A DNA stretch of 64,000 nucleotides from the NCBI GenBank assembly GCA_905221605.1, contig CAJNDS010000126.1, positions 46,001 to 110,000 of the forward strand. The letters run 5' to 3'. The position numbers were made by a program, and so were the translations under genes. Below, in pieces: positions 1 to 13,300 of the stretch (position 1 is its first letter; each line of letters opens with the position of its first letter). The notes under the pieces were generated by a model, which saw only the letters and a program-made list of their open reading frames with translations, was not told the DNA's origin and made no database searches. The DNA comes from Symbiodinium natans (lineage: Eukaryota > Sar > Dinophyceae > Suessiales > Symbiodiniaceae).

Positions 1-1318
1 GCTTTATAGTTGTTTCTGGTATATAGGACTTACGGTGTAGGGTTTGCTAGGGTTTAGGGTGTAGGGTGTAGGGTTTAGGGTTTGCTGTTTCGGGTTTAGG
101 GTTTGGGGTTTATAGGACTCAGCTTCGGGCCGATGCACGTACGGGAGGGGCTCGGTGGTTTGGAAGGGGGCGCATCCCTAAGCCCTAAACCCTAAACCCT
201 AAACCCGACTTCAGGGTTTCGGGTTTCGGGTTTCTGGTTTGGGGTTTAGAGTGGTCATTGGAATTCAGGATTCCTTGAGTAGGGCTGAGACACGTGGAAA
301 GAACATCCGAGACCAATCGGTTACGGGTCTCGGGTTTCGGGTTTCGGGTCTAGTCACTTATGAGCCCTTCATAGGGTCCCGAACCTCCTTAAAAGGGTTG
401 CTGATGTATGGGCCCTTAATTTGTACAGGGTATATACAGGGTATATAAAGGGTATATAAAGGGTATATAAAGGGTATATAAGGGTTTAGGGTTTAGGGTT
501 TAGGGTTTAGGGTTTAGGGTTTAGGGTTTAGGGTTTAGGGTACCCTTTTAAGGGCCCATACCAAGAGGGGCCATGAAACTACCCCAAGACAGAAGCTGAA
601 GATGCCCCCTAAGCCTAAGCGATCTAGGGTTTAGGGTTTCGGGTTTAGGGTTTAGGGTTTAGGGTTTTCTTGAACTCAGAAACACCCCCAAGCTCGCCCC
701 AACCCTCCAACCCCCAAAGAGCTAAAGCCCCCCAAATGCCTGAAACTGATGTCCCTCAGTTTTGGGGTTTAGTGTCCAAATCCCTAAACGTTACGTGTTA
801 CCTGAATTTTCAGAACTACCCAAGTGTTTGACACCGAGGGCTTCTAGGCTTTGAGGGTGTAGTTTGTGGTTGGTTAGGGAGGGGGGGGGGGGGGTGGGGG
901 CGTAGAGGCTTCGGAGCAGAGGGGCTCAGGGTTCAGAGGGTTTAGACTTGGGGTGGGGGTGGTTCGCGGGGCTGAGGTTTTGTTGGCTGACAACCAAAAC
1001 CCGAAACCCTGATGTTGAGATGCAGTGTGTCCGGTCATCAAGGTGTCGACTTCGAAATTGGGAGACCCCTAACCTTAAACTCTGAAACCCGACACCCTCA
1101 TGAACCCCAAACCTCAACCCCAACTCCTGAACCCTAAACTCTAAATCCTAAACCCTCAAAGCCCATGACCTCGGAAGCCCTCAACACTAAACCCTAAACG
1201 CAGGGAGGCTTGGGCTAGGGGGGTTTAGGACTTCAGGGCCTTCGGGTTTCGGGTTTAGGGTTTAGGGTTTAGGGCTACTACCATGCTGCCTCCAAAGCCC
1301 TAAGTACGTTTCGCGCAG
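1..1318. repeat. Telomere-like repeats and palindromic repeat before the first exon found
   Basis: TTTAGGG-type tracts at about 45-115, 181-206, 481-541, 628-666 and 1247-1275, with GGGTATATAAA repeats at 429-482 and a G run at 882-900. No supportable exon; the real gene 1 start may be here or outside the window. Confidence 0.75.
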
Positions 1319-1360
1319 GTCCGCGACTGGCTCGGACGGACACGGGGGCCTGGCCAGGAA
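1319..1360 (+). CDS. Gene 1 exon 1 of those found (N-terminal region)
   Basis: After a gcgcag acceptor the phase-2 frame reads SATGSDGHGGLARK and stops at a GC donor (AA|GCAGC). The phase joins the next exon. No conserved motif; the assignment rests on phase, splice pattern and unique non-repeat sequence. Confidence 0.4.
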
Positions 1361-4300
1361 GCAGCTTGTCCGGCTCTTCTATTCCGGGTTTAGGGTTTAG
1401 GGTTTAGGGTGTATCAGTGGTCAGCTGGACGCAATTGTGTGCAGACATGCCCACCCCAAGACCACCCAAACACTACTCACTGCGAACCAAACCGGAGCGA
1501 GCCCAAACCAAACCGAAGCCATTCAAAATTCACACGTGGCACATGTTTGGGGGATGCCGCAGTCATGGCGGCAGAGGATACCCCCCCCCTCAGGCTGTTG
1601 CGTAGGGGACGGTCTGAACCGAAAGGCCCTCTCATGAAATTCCGGGCCGTGAAAGGCTTCCGATTGTTGAGGAGTGCCAAGGTCGCTTGAAAGGCAACTC
1701 CCTTGCAAAAGGAGCCGAGAACGTTTTTTACAGGTGAAGGACCGGGGTCGTGAGGTTTGCGCAGGGGACGGTCTGGGCCGAAGGGCCCTATCATAGAAAA
1801 TTTCAGGGCGTGAGCTGGTCTAGTTTTCGATAAATTCGGGAACGCCCCCTCAGGCTGTTGCGTAGGGGACGGTCTGAACCGAAAGGCCCTCTCATGAAAT
1901 TCCGGGCCGTGGAAGGTTTCCGATTGTTGCGGAGTCCCAAAATCCCTTGAAAAGCAACTCCCTTGCAAAAGGAGCCGAGAACGTTTTTTACAGGTGAAGG
2001 ACCGGAATCGTGATTTTGCGCAGGGGACGGTCTGGGCCGAAGGGCCCAGGGCCAGGGCCAGAGCCAGAGCCTGGCCGGGCCAGGGCCAAGGCCAGTTGTG
2101 GCAGGGCCAGGGCCAGGGCCAACCCAGGCCAGGGCCAGCAGGGCCAACACCACGGCCAGGCCCAGGGCCAGGGCCAGGGCCAGGGCCAGGGCCAGGGCCA
2201 GAACCAGGGCCAGCGCCAGGGCCAGGGCCAGGGCCAGAGCCATACCAAACCCAGGGCCAGGGCCAGAACCAGGGCCAGGGCCGAGGGCGGTCAAGGAGCC
2301 AGGGAATTGAAAAAGGCTCCCCCTTTTGGGGTTTCGGGTACTACACTAAAACTGTGACAGGGGGTGGCCCGCGGGTTTAGGGTTTAGGGTTTAGGGTTTA
2401 GGGCTTAGGGTTTAGGGTTTAGGTTTTAGGGTTTAGGGCTTAGGGTTCAGAGTTCAGCGTTCGGGTTCAGGGTTTAGGGTTCAGGGTTTGGGGTTTAGGG
2501 GGGGTGTGCGGTCATTCTTTTTGGGTTGAGTGAAGTCCTTGACCCTAAACCGTGCCCTTGCGTTGAAAGTGGCCTGTGGCAGACAGGGTTTAGGGTTTAG
2601 GGTTTATGGTTTAGGGTTGAGGCCTTACGGCTTAGCAGCTCTCAGCCCTTGCAACTTGAAATCCACAACCCTGAATCCTGGAACCTTAAACCCCAAGCCC
2701 GAATCCCTAAACCCTCAATCCCCAAACCCTGAACCCAAAACCCTCAACCCCCAAAACCCCGAACCCCAAAGTCTACACCGTTAACCCCAAACCCTCAAAC
2801 CCTTTTGAAACTCTACACCATAAACCCTAACACCTAAACCCTATACCCTCAACCCTAAACCCTAAACCGTTAAACCCAGACATTCAGACCCCGACGCGTC
2901 ATGTGGTCAGGCTCCCTCCATCTTTGCTTCTACGAAAGAACTCCATGATTTACTCCTGCTCATTAAAAGTTTAATTGCTTTAGTCAGAGGCCTGTTAACT
3001 TCACAGACTTGCTTGCTGTGTAACGCTAAACCCTAAGTTCCCTAAGCCCTAAACCCTGGCCCTGAACCCAAAACCCTAACCCTAAACCCTAAACCCCAAA
3101 CCCCAAACCCTAAACCCTAAATCCAAAGCCCTAAACCCTAAACCTAAAACCTAAACCTTACCCCTAAGCCCTAAACCCTAAACCCTAAACCCCAACAAAG
3201 TGTGGTTGCGCGTATGCTTGCTATCACATTTATCTCACACACACACACACACACACACGGATGAGTCAAGGACCAGCACATGTGTCCAGCTATGAAACTA
3301 TGCCTCCCACACCCTAGACCATATACATTCTGGGTTTAGGGTTTAGGGTTCAGGGTTTATGGTTTAGGGTTTAGGGTTTAGGCAGTAGAAGCAGCAACAT
3401 TATGGACTTCACAACCATACCTATGGGAACCCCTTGCTTTAGACAGCGGCAAATTTAGCTCTGACTTGTTTTGTGTCCAAGGGCCTTGCTCTAGGTCTTG
3501 CGCGTGCTCTAGGAAGACCATAAGTAAGCCCACCCAGCGTCCCTAAACCCTACCCTAGAACCCTAAACCCGAACCCTAAACCCTAAACCCTAAACCCTAA
3601 ACCCTAAACCCTAAACCCTAAACCCTAAACCCTAAACCTGTGAGGTTCCGTACACGGTGTATGCGGGAGCGGCGGCGCAGTGTGCACTCTGTGGATGCCA
3701 GTCAGGCCGGGCCAGGGATTCCCTCTGCGTGGTGGTTCCCTTGTCCAAGTACCGAGGGTTTAGGGTTTAGAGTTTAGAGTTTAGGGTTTAGGGTTTTATG
3801 CCAAAAAGACGGTTAAGGATGTTGGAAGGGTATGCTGGCATTCCTCCAAAGGCCTCAGTTTAGGGTTTCAGGCTTCAGAGTTTAGGGCTTGGGCTCCCGA
3901 AACCCTAAACCCTAAACCCTAAACCCTAAACCCTAAACCCTAAACCCTAAACCCTAAACCCTAAACCTTAAACCTTAAACCCTAAACCCAAATGCAACTG
4001 CGTTATGCTTGGGCAGCGTTCGTCTGTGCAGCTTCCTGACCCTAAGGGCACCCCGCATTATCCTTGCCTACTTCCACGAACACACCGCATCACACTGCAC
4101 TCTAAACTCTAAGGCTTAAACCTAAAACCCTAAACTCTAAGGCTTAATCCCAACCTTTTTCCCTGGTTGTTGGAGAACTAGGCTGGTTTTGGGGGACTTT
4201 TTTTCCCGTTTTCGGGTTTAGAAGGGACCCTATCTGTAGATATTTTTCAGAGGCTTCAAAGGCCAACCCAGAGAAGTTTGTGGAAGAGAACTAAACCCTA

Positions 4301-7300
4301 AACCCTAAACCCTAAACCCTAAACCCTAAACCCTAAACCCTAAACCCCACTGTTGGCGCCAGGTTCTCGAAGCTCTCAAGGACAACGAGACGGACGTCGA
4401 GCAGTTCTTCCACGCCACCGACAGCCTCTCTGCCAGCCTTTTCTGGCGGGTTCTTAGCAGGGAATGAGGGAATGAGGTACCCAAACCCTAAACCCTAAAC
4501 CCTAAACCCTAAACCCTAAACCCTAAACCCTAAACCCTAAACCCTAAACCCCCTCTTTCCCTCCGAAGAACCAGGAGGTTTTGGGGAGGGCCTTGAGGCT
4601 GGCAAGAGTTCGGTGTGCATTCTGATTTTGGGGGTCGTTGGGCCCAAAATACCCTTGAAACCCTAAAACCCTAAAGCGTCCTGATTCTGGGGGCTTCTGA
4701 ACCCTAGATATTCTAGATACCCTAAGCCCTATTCCGTTCGTGCTTACGGTTGCGTTTGGGACCCAAACCCTAAACCCTAAACCCTAAACCCTAAACCCTA
4801 AACCCTAAACCCTAAACCCTAAACCCTAAACCCATTCTGATTAGCCCCGTCAGCTTCAAAGCTTCGACGTTTCGATTCGCACCGAACTCACCTTATTTCT
4901 GGGACCCCATACAAGCCCAACCCCAAGCAGTTTCCGGGTTGAGGGTTTAGGGTTTAGGGTTTGGGGTTTAGGGTTTAGGGTTTAGGGTTTAGGAAAGGAA
5001 GGGCCAAAAGTGAGGAGTTGCCTGGGCCTTGTTTTGAAAAAGGCGGCAGGAGGAGGTCGAGATCGTGTGAACCGATGCCCATTTCCCTTTGCCGCAAATG
5101 CTTTGTCCCGAAAACCACATTTTGGGGTTTGGGGTTTAGGGTTTAGGGTTTAGGGTTTATCCCAAAATCCCAAACCCTACAAATCCATAACTTTGTAACC
5201 CTTTGACCCTATCGTCCTGAAGCCCTATAGCCCTAGAACCTCCAAACCCTATAACCCCGAACCCTACAACCGTATCATCTTAGACCCTAAACCCTTTAAA
5301 CCTTAAACCCTATACACCCTACACCCTAAACCCAAAACCCTTTAAACCCTTTAAACCCTTTAAACCCTTTAAACCCTTTAAACCCTAAACCCAGGCATCG
5401 AGCGCCTCTTTAAAGAGTGGGAGCCAGAGTTCCACGACGCACCTTGGACTTTGGGTTTAGGGCCTTGGGCGGGTTTAGGGTTTAGGGTTTAGGGTTTAGG
5501 GTTTAGGGTTTAGGGTTTAGGGTTTAGGGTTTAGGGTTAGATGTTTAGGGTTTAGGGTTTAGGGTTTAGGGTTTAGGGTTTAGGGTTTAGGGTTTAGGGT
5601 TTAGGGTTTAGGGTTTAGGGTTTAGGGTTGAGGTGGGCTGGCCGTGGGCTTGAGGTGCATTTTGGGCTGGCGGGTGGTGCTTTAGGGTTCAGAGTGCATA
5701 TTACATTTAGGGTTTAGGGTTTAGGGTTTAGGGTTTAGGGCTTCGGGCTTCGGGCTTCGGGCTTCGGGCTTCGGGCTTCGGGCTTCGGGCTTAGGGCTTA
5801 GGGCTAGCCTTTCGGGTGTCTGGACCACGCGCCCCTTAAGACCGGTGTTCAGAGGCTTTCGACACTGTGCACGAAGCCGGCAGAACCTCAGACCCCAAAA
5901 CCCGCAAGAGCGTCAACAAAAAACGCCCGCAAAGCCCTAGAAACCCTAAAGCCCTAAACCCTAAAAACCCTAAAGCCCTAAACTCCTACAAGCCTAAGAC
6001 CAAGGGATTAAGACTCGTAGCCCTCTGGAACCCCTACAGCTTCACCTTGAACATACTCCTAATGTGACCCCTATACTAGCTCATATGGATCTTTCAAAAG
6101 GGTCCCCAAAACTCAAGGGTACAAGAGCCCCAAAACCCCCAAGACCCCTAACACCCTAGACCCCAACAAGAAGCCGGCTGTGCACCCGCCGCAAACCCGA
6201 GTACCCTCAACACAACCCAGAACCCTAAACCTGGACTTGACAAAAAGCCAGCCCTGAACCCTAAACCCCTAAACCCCTAAACCCCTCAACCCCTCAACCC
6301 CTCAACCCCTCAACCCCTAAACCCCTAAACCCCTAAGCGCCTAAACCCCTAAACCCCTAAACCCCTCAACCCCTCAACCCCTCAACCCCCTCAACCCCTA
6401 AACCCCTAAACCCCGAAACCTGCTAAACCCCTAAACCCCTAAACCCCTCAACCCCTAAACCCCTAAACCAAACCCCCTAAACCCCTAAACCCCTAAACCC
6501 CTAAACCCCTAAACCCCTAAACCCCTAAACCCCTAAACCCCTAAACCCCTAAACCCCTAAACCCCTAAACCCTAAACTCTCATTTAGTGAGGTGAAAGAG
6601 GCGAAGTGGACACGCTTCGGCTCGGAGCACCCTGGGCCTCGGAATGTTGTTTTTTTGGGGCGATAGGGTTTAGGATTTAGGGTTTAGGGTTTAGGGTTTA
6701 GGGATCCCCTTAAGGGTTCCTAAGAAGAGACCCAAGAGTAGTATAGGGTACCTTTTGGGTGTTGTACTATTTGGATCCTCCCAGGGGTCTGGGTGAGGGT
6801 TTTGTTTAGAGTTTAGGGTTTAGGGCTTTGGGCGTAAAGCTTTGGGGCGGGTTTAGGGTTTAGGGTGTAGGGTGTAGGGTTTAGGATTTAGGGTTTATGG
6901 GGTTTAGGGGGTTTAGCTTTCGGTGTTGTCGCTTCCCTGTTGTTTAGGACTCAAGATCAGGGTTTAATGCTTAGGGCCGAGGACAACTTTGAATTCCTAG
7001 GGCTTTTTGGGGTTCGGGGTTCTCAGGCTTTTTGGGGTTCTGTTTTGGGTTCGGGCGGGTCACTAGGGTGCATAGACTTTCGTTTTGAGTCCTTTTGGGC
7101 TTATTTAGTATTAGGGTCTTGAGTCCAGGTTTAGGGTTTGTGGTTTTTTGGTGTCACAGGGTTCTACGCAACAGTTTTGCGGTCCATGGACGATTTCCTA
7201 GAAACCCGCCTCAGAACCCGGTCCTAGAAACCTGCCTCAGAACCCGGTCATACCCCGAGGAACGGCGCCCCGGCGTCTCTCCCTCAACCCTATTAGGGTT

Positions 7301-10300
7301 TTGTGTTTAGGGCTTGAACTTGGGATGTTCCCCTTGTACTAACAGTCCTTAATAGGGATTATAGTAGGGGTACTATAGTCCCTATTCAGGACTGTCAGTA
7401 AACGGCGGAACATCCCAATGTTCAGGGCTTGAACTTAGTTCCTGGCGTATGGTAGTGAAGTCGTACTATGGGTTCCGTTAGGCCCTAAACCCTAAACCCT
7501 AAACCCCCTTCGTCCCGCTAGCGGTTCCAGATTTAAAAACTAAAAATAAACCCTAAACTCTAAACCCTATCTCATCCCTTCAAGGGGTATGCCGGGGGAA
7601 AGGCCTGCTTCTCTCCTGAGAAGTACTAAGTCTTAGAGCCAAGCTTCAGGGTGGCTCAAGGGCTGTTAAGGGGGGTTTAAGGGAGGCTTCTGCGGTTTAG
7701 GGTTTAGGGTTTAGGGTTCAGGGTTCAGGGTTCAGGATTCAGGGTTCAGGGTTCAAGGTTTAGGGTTTACGCTGCTTTGCTGCTTGTGGTTGGAAGGCAC
7801 TGTGGACAGGTCGGACTTTGACCTTCTTGGCGCCAAAGGTTTCTAAGGGGTTTAGGGTTAGGCAAGGTTTGGGGGATTGTGCCTACCTTTGCGGGCCCTT
7901 TGGATATGCACCCATAGTGTGTTTCAGAGGATCTTAGCACCCAAGACCATACACACGAAATGCTCTTTCACCATAGGCTTTCAAGGGACAGGCCAGCTCA
8001 AGGGACTACAGGAGGGACCCTTGCAAGGGACCTAGGCATACCCTAAACCCTAAACCCTAAACCCTAAACCCTAAACCCTAAACCTTAAACCCTACATAAA
8101 ATGCATATTAAGGCTTCGTTGGGGAATGAAGATTAAGGGCCCCCGGTCTACCTGACCCCCCCCCCCCCCAAGTACCCTCTCAGATGGCATAAATACACCC
8201 ATGAAGGTGCAACGAGGCCCTTGTTAAGGGGTACCGTGCAGGGGGGTGGCTCCCTCCTTATATCCCCCTAAACCCTAAACCTTAAACCCTAAACCCTAAA
8301 CCCTAAAGGCTCCCTCCTTACATCCCTTAACTTCAGCTTGTGCACAAGAGGTACAACCGGATGAACTGCTACGAGCGCCTGAGGGTCTGGCTACAGTCTC
8401 ACAAATTCGCCCCTACGCTGAACAGCTCACGGTTTGGGGTTTAGGGCTTAGGGTTTCAGTTGCTACGGGTTTTGGAATTAGGGTTTAGGGGCTGCTACAC
8501 AGGAACCCACTGTAAGGCCCAAGTATCTACTCTACAGGTACATAGAGTTTTTGGGAGCCCTAAAGCCGGTTGTTTAGGGTTTAGGGTTTAGGTGTCAGGA
8601 CCTAGATCAAATCGTTGCTGTGCCCGCCGCAGCGGGCAGTAGAACCTGAGTTCCCAAAGCCATGGGGCAGTGGGCCTAGGGTTAAGGGTTTAGGGTTTAG
8701 GGTTTAGGGCTTTTGTTTTGTTTGGTTCAATGTATATAAGGGCCCAAATGGACCATACTTTCGAGGACCTGGAGCCCTTCAAAACCCTAGACCCTGAGAC
8801 CTTGGCGGAGCCCTAAACTCTGCAAGCCTACACGGCCTAAACTTCCCCAAGAACCCTAAACCCTAAACCCTAAGCCCAAGAACCCGAAACCCCAGCCCCC
8901 ATCTCTAGACCCCCCTCCTCGCCCTCCTCCCCGAGAAGAGAAGACACGAAAACCTAGCCTTAGGACTTCCTGATTACCTGATTACCCAAACCCTAAACCC
9001 TAAACCCTAAACCCTACACCCTAAACCCTAAACCCTACACCCTAAACCCTAAACCCTAACCCCTAAACCCTAAACCCTCAGGACTTCCTGATTACCGGCT
9101 TCCTGTGCCTGAATGTCATCTTCATGGGGTTCGAGCTCCAGTTCTCGGGTTCCGTCACAGGGGTGCAGCACCTCGCCGGCACGGCCAGGAAATGAGGTTT
9201 GCGGGCCCGGGGGGGGGGGGGGGGGGGGGGGGAACCCCGAAAGCCCGAACACTTTGAACCCGAAGCCTTCAACCGCAAACCCGCCCCCTAAACCCTCCTA
9301 AAACAGCCCCAAACGTAAACCCTAAGCCCCAACCGGCAAAGGAAACTGAGCTCGTGTCTTCTTCTGTCTTGGGGCAGTTGCATGGTCCCTGAAAATGGGC
9401 CCTTAACTGGGGACCTTGTATGCCCCTTATATACCCCTTATATACCCCTTAGATACCCCTTATATACCCGTTTAAAGACCCCTTATATATTTCATACCCC
9501 TGAGATACCCCTTATATACCCCTTTATACACCCCTTTTATGTTATCTACCCCTTATATACCCCTTATATACCCCGTGCAACCCAAGGGCCCACACTTCAG
9601 AACCATTGAATATACAGGAGGTCAAGGACCAGGGCCTACAAGGAGGGGGCCCCTCTAGCTATAGTTAGAGTTTTAAGGACCCTAAATTCAGACGGGAGTT
9701 TGCCCATCGTAGCCGCTGTCCATGTGTAGGCGAGGCGTTCGAAGAATATTGTGGTGCTAGCCGGCAAGAGATTGGGACACCGGGTGCCCGACCAAACTAC
9801 GACACGACTTGGGAGTGGCGATGCGCACTTAATTGAAATGGCGAGGGAAAAACACAAAATTTTTGAGAATCAAAGCAGGAAATGGAGTAGTTCCGGAACG
9901 AGCAGGTTTGCACTCAGTGGCGACACATACACGGCATTCTCCATGACACAGCCATAGCACTAGCTTTTGTATCCTGACAAAGCCATCATGTAAGTTATAT
10001 TCATCAAGAAGCCCAATCAATGTGCTTTGTTTTTGGAGACGCGGAGAACGATGTCCAATTGAGGTAGTGTGCTCGTGAGTTAGAGTTGGCCAGTGAAGAT
10101 GGCTGATTTCTGGAGTATGAAGCATCCTCAGCAGAAAAAGAAGCACGCAGTACAGGGCCCGTGTCCCTGCAGAAACGTTGAGGCCCCTTGCCGCTGACGA
10201 CAGCGTGCTCTGATGCGGCCATGATGCAAAGCCAGACCCCTGAACTCGTCCAGGCGTTGTGAAACAATCGATGGTAGGGAGCATTGCGCCACGGCTCCAG

Positions 10301-13300
10301 TACAGGCGTTCCGTGCTGGCCACAGTCGACTATGCGCGTCGCAAATTACGTTCGGCAATAAGTGGGGTCACGCCAATCAAAGCACGTGTCGCGTCATAGG
10401 AACAGAGCTGGACACCACAGGGGGTACTCTCAGCAACAGCATCATCTTAATGAAGCCCTGCCCCTCACGTCACATTTTGTTTTCGATCGCTCGCGCTTAG
10501 TGAAGATGCAAAAAACCTTGTATAAGCAAGGCAGTAGAAATTCAACAGCGACGGAAACCGTGTGCTCTTTCCTGCATGTAAACAGCATCAGTGGCATTCC
10601 TGTCTTGTTCCGAACAATGGAGTTGAAGCAGGGGACAATTCCTGGCAGCAGCAGATGTACTCATTAGAAGTCTTGAGACCTACATGCACGAAAAGCTGCA
10701 ACACGAAAGCAGCATAACTTTGAAAGCGTGTTGCAAAGCCCACACAGAAGAATTCATTCACTGCGCCGTTTTATTCTCGTCCTCATGAAGTGGCATCACG
10801 CACCAATGTTGGGCCACGGTGCTTTGCTTCTTCGGAAAAGGCAGCACCTTCCCAGATCTGACCAAGCAGAATATGGGCCTCTGCGACAGCTGCACTTTCA
10901 CGGCGGTCTCCATGCAGCGCGGGGTGTTTTTGCTGTCGGCTTGCAAGAGGGCTTCATGAAACCAGGCGAAACGTGCAATCAGCTGGACGGCTTGACACTT
11001 CGATCAGACAGCGCGGCCGGGGGCAGCACAGCGCATGGAAAGAAAGCCGTCGATGCCATGCGAGACAGATGCAAGAACAGCATGCACCTATGTACACACG
11101 TCTTGGGGAACAATAGCATCAAGCACGCATCCCGCAGCATTATGTTTGCCTTGGAGCCGGACCGGCTATGGTACGAGGACCTCGCCAGGTACCTGAAAGG
11201 GCAAACTGCAAGCAAAGCTTTGCAGGTGGATTTGGCTGTCGGAGAAAGGGCATTGCATTGTGCCCGGTCCAGCTTGGACTGGCTGACGGATGCAAGAAAA
11301 TTGGAGCTTTGCGGCGTGGCCGTGGAGAAGTTGGCGGAGATGGACCCAGCAAAGATGGACGAGGGTTTCTTGTGGCAACAAAACCAATGCATGGAACAGT
11401 GTGCATCTTTGAGCTGGTCCATTTTCGAAGAGCGGGTGCACTCCTTGATCATACCCATGTTCACATTGCCAGGTGCTTTTGCTGGGCTGTTGCATTCCTC
11501 TTGCAAGATCCGCAATGAGTGCTTGGACCAACTGGCTGCGTGGTGGGAGGGGTACCAAAAATGCAAGAAGAGCACCCTGCCCACAGCGGAGATCAGCGCG
11601 CAGCGAAGTTTCTTGGTGTGGACACTGAACCGCGAGGTCATGGAGAGTCTTGCAGCTGTTGGCTTTAAAGTTGTTCCAGCTGACGTCGAGCAGTATTTGC
11701 AAAAGCTGTTCCGAAACTTGGGAAGCACTGCTTTGGTGGAAAGGGTTTTTCGCCAGGGTCGAGCAGCCGAGGGGGAGCGAGCAGATCGTCGACTCAGTGC
11801 ACTTCGAGCTTGGTCCACGGCAGTGAGAAGCCAAACATTGGAAAGCAATGGCTTCGTGGAAGTGGACAGCAAAGACGTGGCGGAGGAGGCGCAGCAAAAG
11901 AAAAACACCATGCCACTGACCGCTTTCCAATCCATCGGGAAGCATTGCAGCCTGGCGGACGCGAAGAAGCTTCCAGGAAAGGGGCCTCCCTCTTGGCCGC
12001 ACTTCAGCCCCGCCAGTTCGAGGACCATGGCAGAAGACGCAGAGGCCATGAGTGTGGCAGGCAAGCCTTCCGATATTTGCAGGGCCTGGAGAAGCCGCTT
12101 GTTGGTTTCAGGCCTCCTCGTCTACAACAAGAACTTTTCGCAACAGGTGTTCTTTTCCCTGGGTGGATCTGTGTGCGCTGCTCTCTTGTGGCCGGCTGAG
12201 GTGCGGAAATTCGGCAAGTGCCGATGCTGGGCACCTCGGGAGGTGGAGAGCAAGTTCGATTTGAAGTGGGCTTCAGTTCTCGATGTGAAAGATTGGCAGG
12301 CTTTGCCCGGCGACTGGCTGTCTCCTGCAGCAATGCAGAAGCAGAGCACGTGTGGCGGTAGTGGAGACGAGCCACTATCTTGCTTTGTTCAGGCGTCGCA
12401 TCGTCCAGTGCCCCTGCTTCAGCACCTCGCCAGCAAGTGTTTCTTGGATTTGGAAGAGGGCGTAGTCGACAATGTTTTGGAGTTCGAGCTTCAAAAAACT
12501 GTCCCAGAGAACGCAACGCTGCCTGCCAAGCTTCTCCTTGCCATGAGCACGATCCTCCAGCAGCCTGAAGCAGATGTCGCTCATCTTCTGGAGCTTCGGT
12601 CGTTTACCAGCTCGCTGGCCGAAGATGCTTTGGAGCTGCTGAATACCGAAGAGGCGCTTTGCGGAATGTCAGCTGCAGAGCAAAAGGACACGCAGCAACT
12701 GCTGGACAGCGTGCAGAGAGACCGCGAGAAGAGCGCCGCCTTCTGCGACACGCTTCGCGAGCTCCTGGCCAAGAAGAAGAAGGGTCGAAAAAGAAAGGCG
12801 GTAAACTTCCCAGGACGGCCAGAGCTGAAGTTGGAACCCCTGGACTTGCAGCAATATTTGCCTGTAGATCGAAGCCGCTTGTACAGGGATTCTTTTAACG
12901 GTCGGTGGATCGGCTTCTACTCCTCGAAGGGGTACAGTGCATCCAAGAGCTGGGGCCAAGAAGGAGATGAGTACATGTGTGTGAAGAACGTGCTTGGCAG
13001 ATTGTGGAAATATCACCCCCGCATTTCCGGAGAGATTTGCCCTTGGAATGGCTTGGTCTGAACCTGCACGGTCATGTGACTTAGACGTGTTTCAGGGAAT
13101 CATGTACTCAATCCTGGATATGTCCATGTCTAGCTTTGCTTCGCAAGCCTGCGTTCCACTTTTGGGCATGTGTCACCTCAAGAGTCCGTTTCAAAGCAGA
13201 CAGTGGCAAAGCGAGAGATGGAGAGACACTCCCAGAAGAAAGGATGTTGGGGTCAGGTAGCGGGCTTGCGATCTCTGAGAGAGACCCCGGTTCAGAATCA

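Larger units (their letters stand above)
1361..3644. repeat. Intron: duplication, GGGCCA array, telomere-like tracts
   Basis: Holds a 190-bp direct duplication (1585-1780 and 1845-2040), a GGGCCA hexamer array (2041-2285), TTTAGGG at 2373-2500, degenerate CCCTAAA at 2690-2890, 3040-3195 and 3541-3638, and a CA run at 3236-3258. Confidence 0.8.

Noticed and set aside
1-120. A true chromosome end
   Set aside because: TTTAGGG tracts occur throughout in both orientations and are interrupted by genes; nothing marks a terminal array.
1803-2380. ORFs across the GGGCCA array on both strands
   Set aside because: Low-complexity Pro/Gly/Ala/Arg/Leu translations of a hexamer repeat.
5460-5640. CRISPR-like array
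   Set aside because: Seven-base tandem repeats without unique spacers; telomere-type satellite.
10362-10667. 101-codon ORF as an independent gene
   Set aside because: More likely the frameshifted upstream part of the transposon-like ORF.
10979-12064. 361-codon and other minus-strand ORFs opposite the 777-codon ORF
   Set aside because: Shadows of the GC-rich plus-strand frame; composition is not protein-like and no motif was seen.
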